Shown here: piece by piece, positions 26,387 through 35,870 of the stretch
How positions within the stretch are numbered: the stretch's first letter is position 1
How the letters are laid out: the number at the start of each line of letters is the position of its first letter
DNA from: Fimenecus sp900545625
GTDB taxonomy: Bacteria; Bacillota; Clostridia; Oscillospirales; Acutalibacteraceae
Direction of reading: 5' to 3'
Length of the DNA stretch: 64,000 nucleotides
Assembly (NCBI GenBank): GCA_963931525.1
Contig: OZ007023.1
Location: 992,001-1,056,000, forward strand
Program-made: the position numbers and the translations under genes
Notes under the pieces: model-generated
Told to the model about the DNA's origin: nothing
What the model saw: only the letters and a program-made list of their open reading frames with translations
The model's database searches: none

Positions 26387-27508
26387 TTACGCCTGCCCTA
26401 AATTTTTCTGCGACTCCATTTTGAGATAGGCGTGGATGAAGCCGTCCAAGTCCCCGTCCATGACGCTGTTGATGTTGCCCGTTTCGTAGTTGGTGCGGTG
26501 ATCTTTGACAAGCTGATAGGGCATGAACACATACGAGCGGATCTGGCTGCCCCAGGCGATCTCCTTTTGGTCGCCCTTGATGTCGGAGATCTTCTCCAGG
26601 TGCTCGCGCTCCTTGATCTCCACGAGCTTTGATTTGAGCATGCGCATGGCGACCTCGCGGTTCTGGTGCTGGCTGCGCTCCACCTGACAGGCGACGACGA
26701 TCCCCGTCGGGATGTGCGTCAGCCGCACGGCGGAGGAGGTCTTGTTGACCTTCTGCCCGCCCGCGCCGCTGGAACGATACACGTCCATTTTGATGTCCTC
26801 AGGCGCGATCTCGACCTCGATCGTGTCGTCGATCTCGGGCATGACCTCTAAGGAGGCGAACGACGTGTGCCGCCGCCCTTCGGAATCAAACGGGGACACG
26901 CGCACCAGGCGGTGGATGCCCGTTTCGCTTTTTAAGTAGCCGTAGGCGTTTTCGCCCTCGATCAGGATGCTTGCGGACTTAAGCCCTGCCTCGTCCCCGT
27001 CGAGATAGTCGAGCGTCGACACCTTGTAGCCGTGGCGCTCGCCCCAGCGGGTATACATGCGGAACAGCATCTGCGCCCAGTCCTGCGCCTCGGTGCCGCC
27101 TGCACCCGCATGGAAGGTGAGGATGGCGTTTTTGCTGTCGTATTCGCCCGTCAGCAGGGTGGTGAGCGTCATCGTGTCTAAGTCCTGCTCAAATTTGCGC
27201 ACGTTTTCGGTGCATTCGGAAAGCAGCGATTCGTCCTCTTCTTCGTCGGCAAGCTCGATCATGACCAGCGCGTCGTCATAGTCGCCGCGCAGCTTTTCAT
27301 AGGCCGAGACTTTGGATTTCAGCGTGCTTGTGCGCTTGAGCACGGCTTGGGATTTTTGTAAATCGTCCCAAAAGCCGTCCTCGGCAGCCTGCGCTTCCAA
27401 GTCCGCGATCTCCGCCTTCATCTTTTCCAGCCCCAACGCCTCGGCCAGTTCGTCGAGCGCGTTTTTGTGGGACAAAAGCTGCCCGCGCAGCTCTTCGTAT
27501 TGCAGCAT
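26387..27508 (-). CDS. prfB: Peptide chain release factor 2
   Basis: A 373-residue class-I release factor. The codon-recognition tripeptide SPF (in RVSPFDSEGRR) identifies RF2, which reads UGA and UAA, and GAGGQKVNKT carries the GGQ peptidyl-hydrolysis motif. The gene is a single frame from ATG with AAGGAAAA upstream; the usual programmed +1 frameshift near codon 25 is absent. It has no operon partner here. Confidence 0.97.
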   Translation of the reverse strand: MLQYEELRGQLLSHKNALDELAEALGLEKMKAEIADLEAQAAEDGFWDDLQKSQAVLKRTSTLKSKVSAYEKLRGDYDDALVMIELADEEEDESLLSECTENVRKFEQDLDTMTLTTLLTGEYDSKNAILTFHAGAGGTEAQDWAQMLFRMYTRWGERHGYKVSTLDYLDGDEAGLKSASILIEGENAYGYLKSETGIHRLVRVSPFDSEGRRHTSFASLEVMPEIDDTIEVEIAPEDIKMDVYRSSGAGGQKVNKTSSAVRLTHIPTGIVVACQVERSQHQNREVAMRMLKSKLVEIKEREHLEKISDIKGDQKEIAWGSQIRSYVFMPYQLVKDHRTNYETGNINSVMDGDLDGFIHAYLKMESQKNLGQA

Positions 27509-27722
27509 ACAGATATTTTCCTTTTCTTCAAAATTTTACAGCCTTATTATTTTACTATACTCCGGCGGAATATGCAACAGTTTTGCGGGTGCTTTGGCAT
27601 AGAAGCGGCGCCGCACGATGAAAATTTATCAAAACTCACCAAACAAAAAGACAGATGGATGCCGAAATGCATCGACAATATATTAAGGAAAAGTAAAATA
27701 TTGCCGGCCATGCATATTTTTG

Positions 27723-27751
27723 TTGCATCCTGCCTGCGAATTTGTTACAAT
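27723..27751 (+). promoter_or_regulatory. Promoter of the giant surface protein
   Basis: TTGCAT and TACAAT with a 17-base spacer, ending 43 bases before the GTG start. The rest of the 286-base gap holds nothing else I can support. Confidence 0.6.
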
Positions 27752-27794
27752 GAAAGCATATTCGGGTATTTTGCCCGTCAGGAGCTGATAACAA

Positions 27795-30700
27795 GTGCAA
27801 AAGAGAGGAAACAAGGCATTAAGCGTCGTGCTTTGCGCGCTGCTGATGCTGACCATGGCGATGCCCGCGCTCGTCGCAGCCGCGGCGGACGCGCAGATCG
27901 TCATCACGGATGAAGACGGCGCCGAAGTGACCGAGCGGCTCGAGGTCAAGGAGTTCGAGTCGATCCAGCTCGGCTACACCACGTCGGGAGACGTGCCGGC
28001 GGGCGCGTACGTCACATGGGAGTCGAGCCAGCCGCTGCTTGCCGGCGTCGATGAAAACGGCGAGGTGCACGGCTACGACTTCTCGAAAGAAGCCATCGTG
28101 CATCAATGGCTCGATGAAAACGTCCGCGTTCTGCCGCTTATTGGCGACAGCTTGGCGGATTCGATCCTCCAGACCATCGAGGACCAAGGCATCGACCTGG
28201 CCGACCCGGCGGACATTGAGCTGCTTATCACCCTTGTGGGCACCATGGGCGGCTCGTTCGGCGAATCGCTGGCAAACAGCCTGCGCGAAACGCTCGACAA
28301 CATGAACATCGAAATCACCGCCACGCTGCACGCGGCCGACGGTTCTGTGCTTGCGAGCGATACCGTCGAGGTCGTCGTGGCGCAGAGTACGCTCGACTTT
28401 GCGAGCATTTACCCGACCGCGGTGCATATTACGAACAAGAACTCCGTGCCGACGACCGTGGCGGTCGGCGCGACGGTGCAGCTTTACGGCGTATGTACGC
28501 CCGTGCGCCTCGAACAGGGTATCAAATGGACGATGGGCGGCACGATTTTTGATACCGAGTCCGGCAAGCACGCGACCGTTTCCTCCGACGGCCTTGTGAC
28601 CTTTACCTCGCCCGGCGAAGTCACCGTGCGCCTGAACCCGGAAAGCGCGGCGTATGCTTTTGTGACCGACACGATTACGTTCAACGTCGTAAGCCCGGAG
28701 GAACTGCCCGTCACGAGCTTCGAAATCACGGGCGAAACGGAGATAGACGAGGGCGAGACCACGCAGCTTGCCATTACGAACGTGCAGCCTGCGGGTGCAT
28801 ATACGGGCGATCTCGTTTGGGAAAGCTCCGACCCGACCGTCGCCGTGGTTGACCAAAGCGGCGTGGTAACGGGCTTGGACGGCGGCAGCAGCTGGACACA
28901 GCTCAACCGCAAAACCAACGTCACCGCTTCCATTGACGGCGTTTCTCGCTCTGTGGAGGTGCAGGTCAATAAAAATATCCTCAACGCGGTCATTTCCGGC
29001 GTGGAGATCGTGGGCAATGCCAATATCCCGAACAATACCACGACGAACTATACGATGAAGGTCACCCCGGACCGCTTGAACAACAGCAGCGACGTACAGC
29101 GCGAATGGGGCATTACCGAGCCGCTGACCGGCGAGATCGTCTGGGCGACGTCGGAAACGCCTGCGGATACGAGCATCGCCACCCTGACCGCCGACGGCGC
29201 GCTGACCCCCAAATCCAGCGGCATTATGACCATCCATGCCCGTGCCACGCAGGGAGAAACGGTGCTGGAAACGAGTTTGACCGTGAACGCCGGAAATCCG
29301 ATCACATCGTTTGAAATCTATGGGGACTTTGGTTGGACCGGCCGCTTTACAGAGGGGGATACGGTACAACTGGAGCTGCGTAATATCCAGCCTGCCGATT
29401 ATGACCCGGCACTGCTGGATACCGTAGTCTGGACTTCTTCCGATCCAACTGCCATCTCTGTCGATGAAAACGGCGTGATCACGGGGATGGACGCCGGTGG
29501 TTCGAACCCGTGGGACAGCCGCGATGCGACGATCACCGCCACAATCGGCGGGGTATCCGTCAGCACGCATATTACGGTCTATGGCGGCGTTCTCAGTGAA
29601 CTGGTAGCGGCTTCCGTTACAGGCAGTGACTATGTCATCAGGGACTTCCCCATCTCCTACACGGCATCCTACACCCCGCCGCGCTTGGACGTAAAAGACG
29701 TGCATTGGGGCGTACCCTATGACGATGGCAGCCGGCCGTGGGAACCCGACTGGGACAGCACCAGCGGTAATCAACAGAACAGTGTAGCGAGCGTGGACAA
29801 CAACGGCACGGTCACGGGTCTTGCTGCGGGCAGCACAACAGTGTGGTACTTTGCCCATGAGGGTCTGACCTCTGTGGACGGTTCTTATGCGGAAGCGACC
29901 AAGGACATCACCGTTGTCGAGCTCGAACCCGAAAGCATCACGATCACCGCACCCACGCGCACGAATTATGTTGAAGGCGAGACCGAGCTTGACCTCACAG
30001 GGCTGAAAGTAGAGCTCAATTACAGCCGTGAGGCAGTCAGCCAATATTACGATACGACCGGTTGGTCGGACAGCGATTTTACCGTGGAAGTCACGGATTA
30101 CACGGTCGGCGAGATCAACCAGAGCATTTTGGATACCGAGCAGTATATCATTGTGACCGTCACGCGCGCGGGTACAAGTTACCGCGGTGTGTTCACCATC
30201 ACGCTCGAATCCAAAAAACTGACGGACATCACACTTGAAAATCCGCGCTATGCCTACAACGAAGGCGAGTATCAGCTTGACTTGGAGGGGCTGACTGTCA
30301 CGGCGAATTACAGCAACGCCGCTTCCGAGCAGGTCACGGACTACACGGTGGATTACAGCGCCTTTGACCCGACGCTTCTCGATGTGGAGCAGCAGATCCC
30401 CGTCACTTATACGCACGCGGGGCTTTCCGCTACGGCGACCTTCCCGGTCATCGTCTACGGCTACCCGGTCGTCACGGTGGACGCGGGCGAATACACCGGC
30501 GGCTGGACGACGGGCGATGTGACCCTGACACTTTCCGCCACACACCCGATGGATGGCCTTACGTATTCCTACTATACGGATTCCGACCCCACCTGGCGGA
30601 CGATCGAGGGCGACACGCTCGTTATCAACACCAACAGCAGCGATACCTATTACTTTAAGGCGGTCAACTCCGTCGGCATGGAAAGCGCGGTCACCGAGCC

Positions 30701-33398
30701 CATTACCGTGCAGCGCGACGATGTCACACCGTCGTTCACCCTCACCCCCGCCGTGCAGGAGCTTACGAATATGAGCTACCTTGTCAGCGTGGAAAACGTC
30801 AATGTCGGTCCCTCCGGCATCCAAAGCGTCACGCTCAACGGTGAGCCCATCACGGATTCGTATGCTACCTTCCGGGTGGATCAAAACGGCGAATACACGG
30901 TCGTTATGACCGCGAACAACGGGCTTTCCTCCTCGCAGACGCTGACCGTCGAGAATATCGATAAGGAAGTTCCCACCGTTACCGAGGTCACCGTAGAGCA
31001 TAAAAACAGCGGCGGCTTTGCACGTTTCCTTAACGACCTGACCTTCGGGCTGTTCTTCAACGAAGAGGTGGAGCTGACCGCTGCAGCCGAAGACACGGGC
31101 GTGGCGGGACTTGACCGTATTGAATACCGCTTCTATAACGACGAAACCGAGACCTATTCCGAGTGGCAGGTCTACGATGACGCGAGTAAGCCCACGCAGC
31201 TGCCTGATTTCCGCGGCTATGCCGAGGTGCGCGCCTATGACCGCGCAGGCAACGTGTCGGCGGTGTATACCTCCGACGGCTATGTTGTGGACGGCACTGC
31301 GCCGACCGATCTGCAGGTGACCGCCTTATTCGATGACGAAATCTATGCGGACAGCACCTGGGTCGCAGACGACGTGGAAATCACGCTCGAAAGCACGGCG
31401 TTCTCCGGCATTTATGAATACCAGTACCGCATCGACGGCGGCGAATGGCAGTCGATCACGGGCAACACCATGGCGGCAACAGAGGAAGGCACGCACCTTT
31501 ACGAGTTCAAGGCAATCAGCAATGCCGCGCTCGAAAGCTCCGTTGCGTCGCTGACGGTCTGCATCGACCGCCAGCAGCCGGTCATCCGTGTCGAATTTGA
31601 CGGCACCTTCGGGCGCTGGACCGCCGGCGGCGCGCACTTCAGCTTCTCGACAGAAGCGGAGAGCCTTTCCGGCATCACCTATTACTATTCCGACGGCACC
31701 GGCTGGTATGCGTTTGACGGCGCCGATCTGCATTTGGAGGAAAACACCAACGCCGTCTACGCCTTCAAGGCGGTCAACGGCGCGGGCACGGAAAGCATCG
31801 TGTCCGACAGCTACCGCGTGATGATCGATACCACCGAGCCCGACGTGGTGCTCACGCCCACCGTTACGGATCCGACTTGCGTGCCGTATGAAGTCACGAT
31901 CGAGACGGTGACAGGCGAATCGGGTATAGAATCGCTTGAAATGGACGGTGCGGACATCACCGGGCAGTCGGCTGTGACGGTTTCCGAAAACGGCTATTAT
32001 CTGTTCACCGTGACCGGCGGCAACGGGCTTCGCAAGACCGAACTGCTCGTGATCAACAACTTCTATACCCCCGTTCTCGAGATCTCAGACATCGACATTG
32101 CCCAGAGCATTTCCGGCGGCACTGCCGCACAGGACGATTCCGAATTCGGCAGTTATTACAAAGAAGATGCCGTCGTGACGATCGACGTCAACAATACAGG
32201 CGCGGGCGAGATTGAAGAGATCCGCTATCGCCTGCTGGACGCGGACGGCACACCGACGACCGATTGGCTCGTGTATGACGAGACACAAAAGCCGCAGCTT
32301 ACCACCGGATTTAAAGGCTACGTCGAAGCGCAGGCGTTCGACACCACGGGGCTTGTTTCTGAGGTGTATGTTTCTGAAGGCGTTACCGTAGATACGACCG
32401 CGCCGACCGCACCCGCCATTACGGCAACGAACGGCGATGCAGCCTATGCGGACGGCGATTGGGCAAACGGCAGCGTTACGCTGACGGTAGAGAGTTCCGC
32501 GTTCTCCGGCATTTCCGGGTATCTGTACCGTGTGGATGGCGGCGATTGGCAGCCTCTTTCGGGCAACACGCTGACGGCGACTGCGGACGGTACGCACACC
32601 TATGCGTTCAAGGCGGTCTCCAACGCCACGCTGGAAAGCGAGATATCCGAAGAATTTACGGTGCAAATTGACAGCGAAACCCCGATCCTGCAAGTTGGTG
32701 TGGACGGTGCCGTCGGCACAAAGACAGAGGGCCCGATCACCTTTACGCTGTACACGCCCAACTGCCTGTCCGACGTGACCTATTACTACAACTGCGGCGA
32801 CGGCTGGATGCGTCTGGAGGGCAACACGCTCACGCTGACCGAGGAAACGCAGGCGGAGTATCGCTTCAAGGCGGTCAACGCTGCGGGTAAGGAAAGCTAT
32901 GAGAGCCCCGTGTACGCGGTGCATATCGAAAAAGAAGAGCTGAAGCTGATCGTGCCGAAAGACGACGGTTCCACCACCATTGTAGTGGATCGCTCCGGCA
33001 CAACGGCGTATCTTACCGGCATGACGGCGGACACCACCGTAGACACCCTGCGCGCGCAGCTCCAAAACGAGGAAACGCAGATCCGCGTGCTGCGTGACGG
33101 CGTCGAGCTTTCGGATGGTGAATTGGTCGGTACAGGCTGTGTGGTGCAGTGTGTGTCCGTTAATGATCCGCAAACCGTGTACGAAAGCGTTACGGTGCTG
33201 CTCATGGGTGACGTGGACGGCGACGGCGCGGTCACGCAAGCCGACTACAGCGCTGTCTCGAAAGCCATGTTCAATCCTTCCGCTATAGCGGAAGGCGTAT
33301 ACAGGCTTGCAGCCGACCTCAACGGCGACACCGTGCTCGACGGGTTCGACCTGGCGCAATTTGATTTGGTGCGCAGTATGTCCGCAGCACAAGCATAA
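27795..33398 (+). CDS. Giant secreted Ig-like repeat protein with C-terminal dockerin
   Basis: An 1867-residue protein with a signal peptide (residues 1-30, ending VAAAAD). It has Big2-type Ig domains near 305-395 and 500-600, each with a WTSSDPT/WESSDPT strand and an ENGVITG/QSGVVTG turn; two bacterial Ig-3-like domains near 713-890 with EGETELDLTGLKVELNY and EGEYQLDLEGLTVTANY; then repeated modules with YRIDGGEW/YRVDGGDW and FKAVN/FKAIS strands. Residues 1802-1863 form a dockerin (DVDGDGAVTQADY and DLNGDTVLDGFDL). There is no LPXTG anchor. It starts at GTG after CAGGAG. It is probably a surface adhesin or scaffold attached via cohesin or calcium-dependent contacts; no catalytic domain is seen. 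Confidence 0.88.
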   Translation: MQKRGNKALSVVLCALLMLTMAMPALVAAAADAQIVITDEDGAEVTERLEVKEFESIQLGYTTSGDVPAGAYVTWESSQPLLAGVDENGEVHGYDFSKEAIVHQWLDENVRVLPLIGDSLADSILQTIEDQGIDLADPADIELLITLVGTMGGSFGESLANSLRETLDNMNIEITATLHAADGSVLASDTVEVVVAQSTLDFASIYPTAVHITNKNSVPTTVAVGATVQLYGVCTPVRLEQGIKWTMGGTIFDTESGKHATVSSDGLVTFTSPGEVTVRLNPESAAYAFVTDTITFNVVSPEELPVTSFEITGETEIDEGETTQLAITNVQPAGAYTGDLVWESSDPTVAVVDQSGVVTGLDGGSSWTQLNRKTNVTASIDGVSRSVEVQVNKNILNAVISGVEIVGNANIPNNTTTNYTMKVTPDRLNNSSDVQREWGITEPLTGEIVWATSETPADTSIATLTADGALTPKSSGIMTIHARATQGETVLETSLTVNAGNPITSFEIYGDFGWTGRFTEGDTVQLELRNIQPADYDPALLDTVVWTSSDPTAISVDENGVITGMDAGGSNPWDSRDATITATIGGVSVSTHITVYGGVLSELVAASVTGSDYVIRDFPISYTASYTPPRLDVKDVHWGVPYDDGSRPWEPDWDSTSGNQQNSVASVDNNGTVTGLAAGSTTVWYFAHEGLTSVDGSYAEATKDITVVELEPESITITAPTRTNYVEGETELDLTGLKVELNYSREAVSQYYDTTGWSDSDFTVEVTDYTVGEINQSILDTEQYIIVTVTRAGTSYRGVFTITLESKKLTDITLENPRYAYNEGEYQLDLEGLTVTANYSNAASEQVTDYTVDYSAFDPTLLDVEQQIPVTYTHAGLSATATFPVIVYGYPVVTVDAGEYTGGWTTGDVTLTLSATHPMDGLTYSYYTDSDPTWRTIEGDTLVINTNSSDTYYFKAVNSVGMESAVTEPITVQRDDVTPSFTLTPAVQELTNMSYLVSVENVNVGPSGIQSVTLNGEPITDSYATFRVDQNGEYTVVMTANNGLSSSQTLTVENIDKEVPTVTEVTVEHKNSGGFARFLNDLTFGLFFNEEVELTAAAEDTGVAGLDRIEYRFYNDETETYSEWQVYDDASKPTQLPDFRGYAEVRAYDRAGNVSAVYTSDGYVVDGTAPTDLQVTALFDDEIYADSTWVADDVEITLESTAFSGIYEYQYRIDGGEWQSITGNTMAATEEGTHLYEFKAISNAALESSVASLTVCIDRQQPVIRVEFDGTFGRWTAGGAHFSFSTEAESLSGITYYYSDGTGWYAFDGADLHLEENTNAVYAFKAVNGAGTESIVSDSYRVMIDTTEPDVVLTPTVTDPTCVPYEVTIETVTGESGIESLEMDGADITGQSAVTVSENGYYLFTVTGGNGLRKTELLVINNFYTPVLEISDIDIAQSISGGTAAQDDSEFGSYYKEDAVVTIDVNNTGAGEIEEIRYRLLDADGTPTTDWLVYDETQKPQLTTGFKGYVEAQAFDTTGLVSEVYVSEGVTVDTTAPTAPAITATNGDAAYADGDWANGSVTLTVESSAFSGISGYLYRVDGGDWQPLSGNTLTATADGTHTYAFKAVSNATLESEISEEFTVQIDSETPILQVGVDGAVGTKTEGPITFTLYTPNCLSDVTYYYNCGDGWMRLEGNTLTLTEETQAEYRFKAVNAAGKESYESPVYAVHIEKEELKLIVPKDDGSTTIVVDRSGTTAYLTGMTADTTVDTLRAQLQNEETQIRVLRDGVELSDGELVGTGCVVQCVSVNDPQTVYESVTVLLMGDVDGDGAVTQADYSAVSKAMFNPSAIAEGVYRLAADLNGDTVLDGFDLAQFDLVRSMSAAQA

Positions 33399-33417
33399 CA
33401 GCGAGGAGATCTTTCCC

Positions 33418-33945
33418 ATGCAGAGTGAAAAACAGGCACAGTGGGTGCGCGGCTACTGCGAAGCCGTAGGCGACCTGCTCACACACGAAAAGGTGCAGCA
33501 GATGCGCCGGTATCCGCACCACAAGCCTGTAGATACACTGTATCACAGCGTATATGTATCGTTTCTGACCTATCGTATTTGCACAGCGATGCACTGGCGC
33601 GCGCGCGAAGCGACGCGCGCCGCATTGCTGCACGACTTTTATCTATATAATTGGTATGTCGATAAGCACGAGGAAGGACACGCGTGGTACCACCCGAAAG
33701 AAGCGGTCAAAAATGCCGAACATTACTTCGGTCCGCTTACACCCATGCAGCGCGATATGATCTTGAGCCATATGTGGCCGCTGCATCTTATGCCGCCGCG
33801 CTCGCGCGAAGGCATGGCGCTCACGTTTGCCGATAAAGTCGGTGCGGTGCGTGATTTCCTGCGCCTTTCCAAACGATTTGAACCCGTTTACACCTGCATA
33901 GAAACGGAGATGAAACGGTATGCACGTCCTGCGGATCCTTGCTGA
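33418..33945 (+). CDS. HD-domain protein
   Basis: A 175-residue protein with an HD-phosphohydrolase-like core: HSVYVSFLTYRIC supplies the first His, ALLHDFYLYNWY the HD pair, and HPKEAVKNAEHYFG a further His. The substrate is unknown; many HD proteins hydrolyse nucleotides or cyclic nucleotides. ATG 33418 has GAGGAG upstream, only 19 bases after the giant protein stop, so they may be cotranscribed. It overlaps the following membrane-protein gene by 26 bases. Confidence 0.8.
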   Translation: MQSEKQAQWVRGYCEAVGDLLTHEKVQQMRRYPHHKPVDTLYHSVYVSFLTYRICTAMHWRAREATRAALLHDFYLYNWYVDKHEEGHAWYHPKEAVKNAEHYFGPLTPMQRDMILSHMWPLHLMPPRSREGMALTFADKVGAVRDFLRLSKRFEPVYTCIETEMKRYARPADPC

Positions 33946-34726
33946 AGGGTTTCTCTGGTTCCTGCTTTACAGCGTTTGCGGCTGGATTATGGAAACGCTG
34001 CTTTATATCATCGTACAGAAAAAGGTCGTCAAGCGCGGCTTCCTGTTCGGTCCCTTGTGCCCGATCTACGGTGTAGGCGCCGTTTTGAGCACCGTCCTTT
34101 TTTACGGGCGTATTGAAAATATCTTCCTGCTGTTTTTGGCAGGTTCGGCAGTCTGCACAGTGCTTGAATTTATGACGCACCTGGTGCTCGAAAAGCTGTT
34201 CCACGCTACCTGGTGGGATTATTCCGAACGACGCTTCAATATCCAAGGGCGCATCTGCCTGCGCAACAGTCTGCTGTTCGGTGTGGGCATCGTGCTCATC
34301 GTGCGTGTGTTCCAGCCGTATGTGATGGGATTTACCGCCGGGCTTTCGGATACGGTAGTATATTCCGTGGCGCTGGTGCTGTACTCCATTTTCCTTTTGG
34401 ATCTTGCCACAACGGTAGCAGGTCTTAAAAACACAGTGGCGCTTTTGAAAAATTTGCAGGAGATCATCGGCGAGCATGTGCAAAAGGGCGTAGACACGAC
34501 CGATGAATATATGAATGCCCTTGCCGAGCGCATCCGCACAAATCCAAACCTTGCGCGCCTGGCAAAGACGGCGCGCGGCGGGTTTTCTCCGGTAGAGCGG
34601 CTAAAAAACGCCTATCCGAAATTCACCATGAAGCGCTATAAGGACGCGCTGCATGTTTTATTTGACCGCTCGGAGGAAGATCGCCGGGATGACGGCGCGC
34701 AGGATCCGAGCGAACCGAAGGACTGA
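33920..34726 (+). CDS. CmpB-type putative ABC transporter permease membrane protein
   Basis: A 268-residue protein with about six membrane segments and the family motif GWIMETLLYIIVQKKVVKRGFLF (first part) followed by GPLCPIYGVGAV. This matches the CmpB-type putative ABC permease family (PF06541) of Firmicutes. No ATPase partner lies nearby, so the transport role is doubtful. The last 80 residues are hydrophilic and acidic. It ends before a strong terminator. Confidence 0.82.
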   Translation: MHVLRILAEGFLWFLLYSVCGWIMETLLYIIVQKKVVKRGFLFGPLCPIYGVGAVLSTVLFYGRIENIFLLFLAGSAVCTVLEFMTHLVLEKLFHATWWDYSERRFNIQGRICLRNSLLFGVGIVLIVRVFQPYVMGFTAGLSDTVVYSVALVLYSIFLLDLATTVAGLKNTVALLKNLQEIIGEHVQKGVDTTDEYMNALAERIRTNPNLARLAKTARGGFSPVERLKNAYPKFTMKRYKDALHVLFDRSEEDRRDDGAQDPSEPKD

Positions 34727-34741
34727 CAACAAACGTATTTC

Positions 34742-34776
34742 GCGGCGCACAGCAAATGCTGTGCGCCGCCTTTTTA
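34742..34776 (+). terminator. Terminator after the membrane protein gene
   Basis: A 12-bp GC-rich stem with an AAAT loop, then CTTTTTATG. Confidence 0.85.
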
Positions 34777-34856
34777 TGCTGTTTTCGAAAACGATCCGTC
34801 ACATAAAACGAAGACGCTCATACTATGATAGTGAAGTTGTCAAACTTACAATATCC

Positions 34857-34876
34857 GCATCGGGTTCGCCCGATGC
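34857..34876 (+). other. Leader hairpin with TTCG tetraloop
   Basis: A perfect 8-bp stem closes a TTCG loop eight bases before the AGGAGGA ribosome site of the next gene. No T-run follows, so it is not a terminator; it may stabilise the mRNA or modulate initiation. Confidence 0.55.
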
Positions 34877-34896
34877 AGCTTTCAGGAGGAATCTGT

Positions 34897-35751
34897 ATGG
34901 CAGAAAACAGGGCCTGCTGTCCAAACGACAAAGGGCTTCCGAAGATCCGCGAGGCGGTCTGCATCGATACGAACCGCGTGTATGATTCGTGCGCCGATAA
35001 GGATTGCCTTGCCGACCTGCGCGTGTACTTCCCGCCGCAGTGTCAGGAGATCGTAGAGCGCGCCACCAACGTGCGCTGCCGCGGTACCGAGATACTTAAC
35101 GTGTTTATGGATGTGGAAAAAGTGCCGTTCAACCGCGGCTGTTACAGCGTGGACATCACCTTTTTCTTTAAGGTGACGGTGGAGGCATACTCCGTGGCGT
35201 CCGCACCGCCCACAACGCTTTGCGGCTTTGCGACATTCTCGAAAAAGTGCATTCTGTACGGCAGCGACGGCAACGTGCACGTCTATTCGTCCGAATACCG
35301 TGCCGATGCCGACGACAACCAGCTTATCCCGACCAATACGAATCCGCGCGCCAAAATCCAGGTCGCCGATCCGATTTGTCTTGACGCGAAGCTGTGCCGT
35401 CCGTGCGACTGCTGCAATAACCTCAGCGACAGCTGTATGCCCATCCCCAAGTGTGTGCGCCGTGCGTTTTCCGAAGAATTCCCTGCGGACTTCGGGGCAT
35501 CGCGCAATGCGGAAAAGGTCGTTGCCGTGACCATCGGTATTTTCACGATCGTCCAGCTCGAGCGCGATGTGCAGATGCTCATCCCCGCATACGACTTCTG
35601 CATCCCGCAAAAGGAATGCAGCTGCGACACCGACGACCCGTGCGAAGCGTTCCGCAAGATCAACTTCCCCGTGGACGCCTTCTTCCCGCCCAACGAAGCC
35701 GGCAGCAGCTGCTGCAATACGGCAGGCCCGTTCTGCCCCTGCGGCGACTGA
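34897..35751 (+). CDS. Conserved Cys-rich protein of unknown function
   Basis: A 284-residue protein with no signal peptide or membrane segment and about 29 cysteines, clustered at both ends (ACCPND; LCRPCDCCNN; PQKECSCDTDDPC; SSCCNTAGPFCPCGD). The middle is beta-rich: VDITFFFKVTVEAYSV and VVAVTIGIFTIVQL. I recall similar unnamed proteins in many Clostridia beginning CIDTNRVYDSC, but know no tested function; a spore-coat or metal-binding role would fit the Cys pattern and is a guess. The ATG has AGGAGGA six bases upstream. Confidence 0.75.
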   Translation: MAENRACCPNDKGLPKIREAVCIDTNRVYDSCADKDCLADLRVYFPPQCQEIVERATNVRCRGTEILNVFMDVEKVPFNRGCYSVDITFFFKVTVEAYSVASAPPTTLCGFATFSKKCILYGSDGNVHVYSSEYRADADDNQLIPTNTNPRAKIQVADPICLDAKLCRPCDCCNNLSDSCMPIPKCVRRAFSEEFPADFGASRNAEKVVAVTIGIFTIVQLERDVQMLIPAYDFCIPQKECSCDTDDPCEAFRKINFPVDAFFPPNEAGSSCCNTAGPFCPCGD

Positions 35752-35768
35752 ACGTGCATTTAAGCTGC

Positions 35769-35804
35769 GGCGCGTCAAGAGCTCTTGGCGCGCCGATCTT
35801 TTGT
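35769..35804 (+). terminator. Terminator after the Cys-rich protein gene
   Basis: An 11-bp stem (one G-T pair) with an AGCT loop, followed by GATCTTTTG. Confidence 0.65.
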
Positions 35805-35811
35805 CTGCGGC

Positions 35812-35840
35812 TTGCAAGTGGCATTAAAATCCTGTATACT
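35812..35840 (+). promoter_or_regulatory. Promoter of pflA
   Basis: TTGCAA and TATACT, 17 bases apart, 30 bases before the start codon. Confidence 0.6.
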
Positions 35841-35870
35841 GATAGGGAAAATGATAAAGGAGGCGGCGCC

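Noticed and set aside
27819..31001. 1060-codon open frame on the minus strand inside the giant surface protein gene
   Set aside because: It is a shadow of the GC-rich plus-strand gene. It has an unnatural His/Arg/Gly-rich composition and no ribosome site, while the plus frame has clear Ig and dockerin motifs.
32085..33419. 444-codon minus-strand open frame over the end of the same gene
   Set aside because: Same reason: antisense shadow with low-complexity Arg/Val/His composition.
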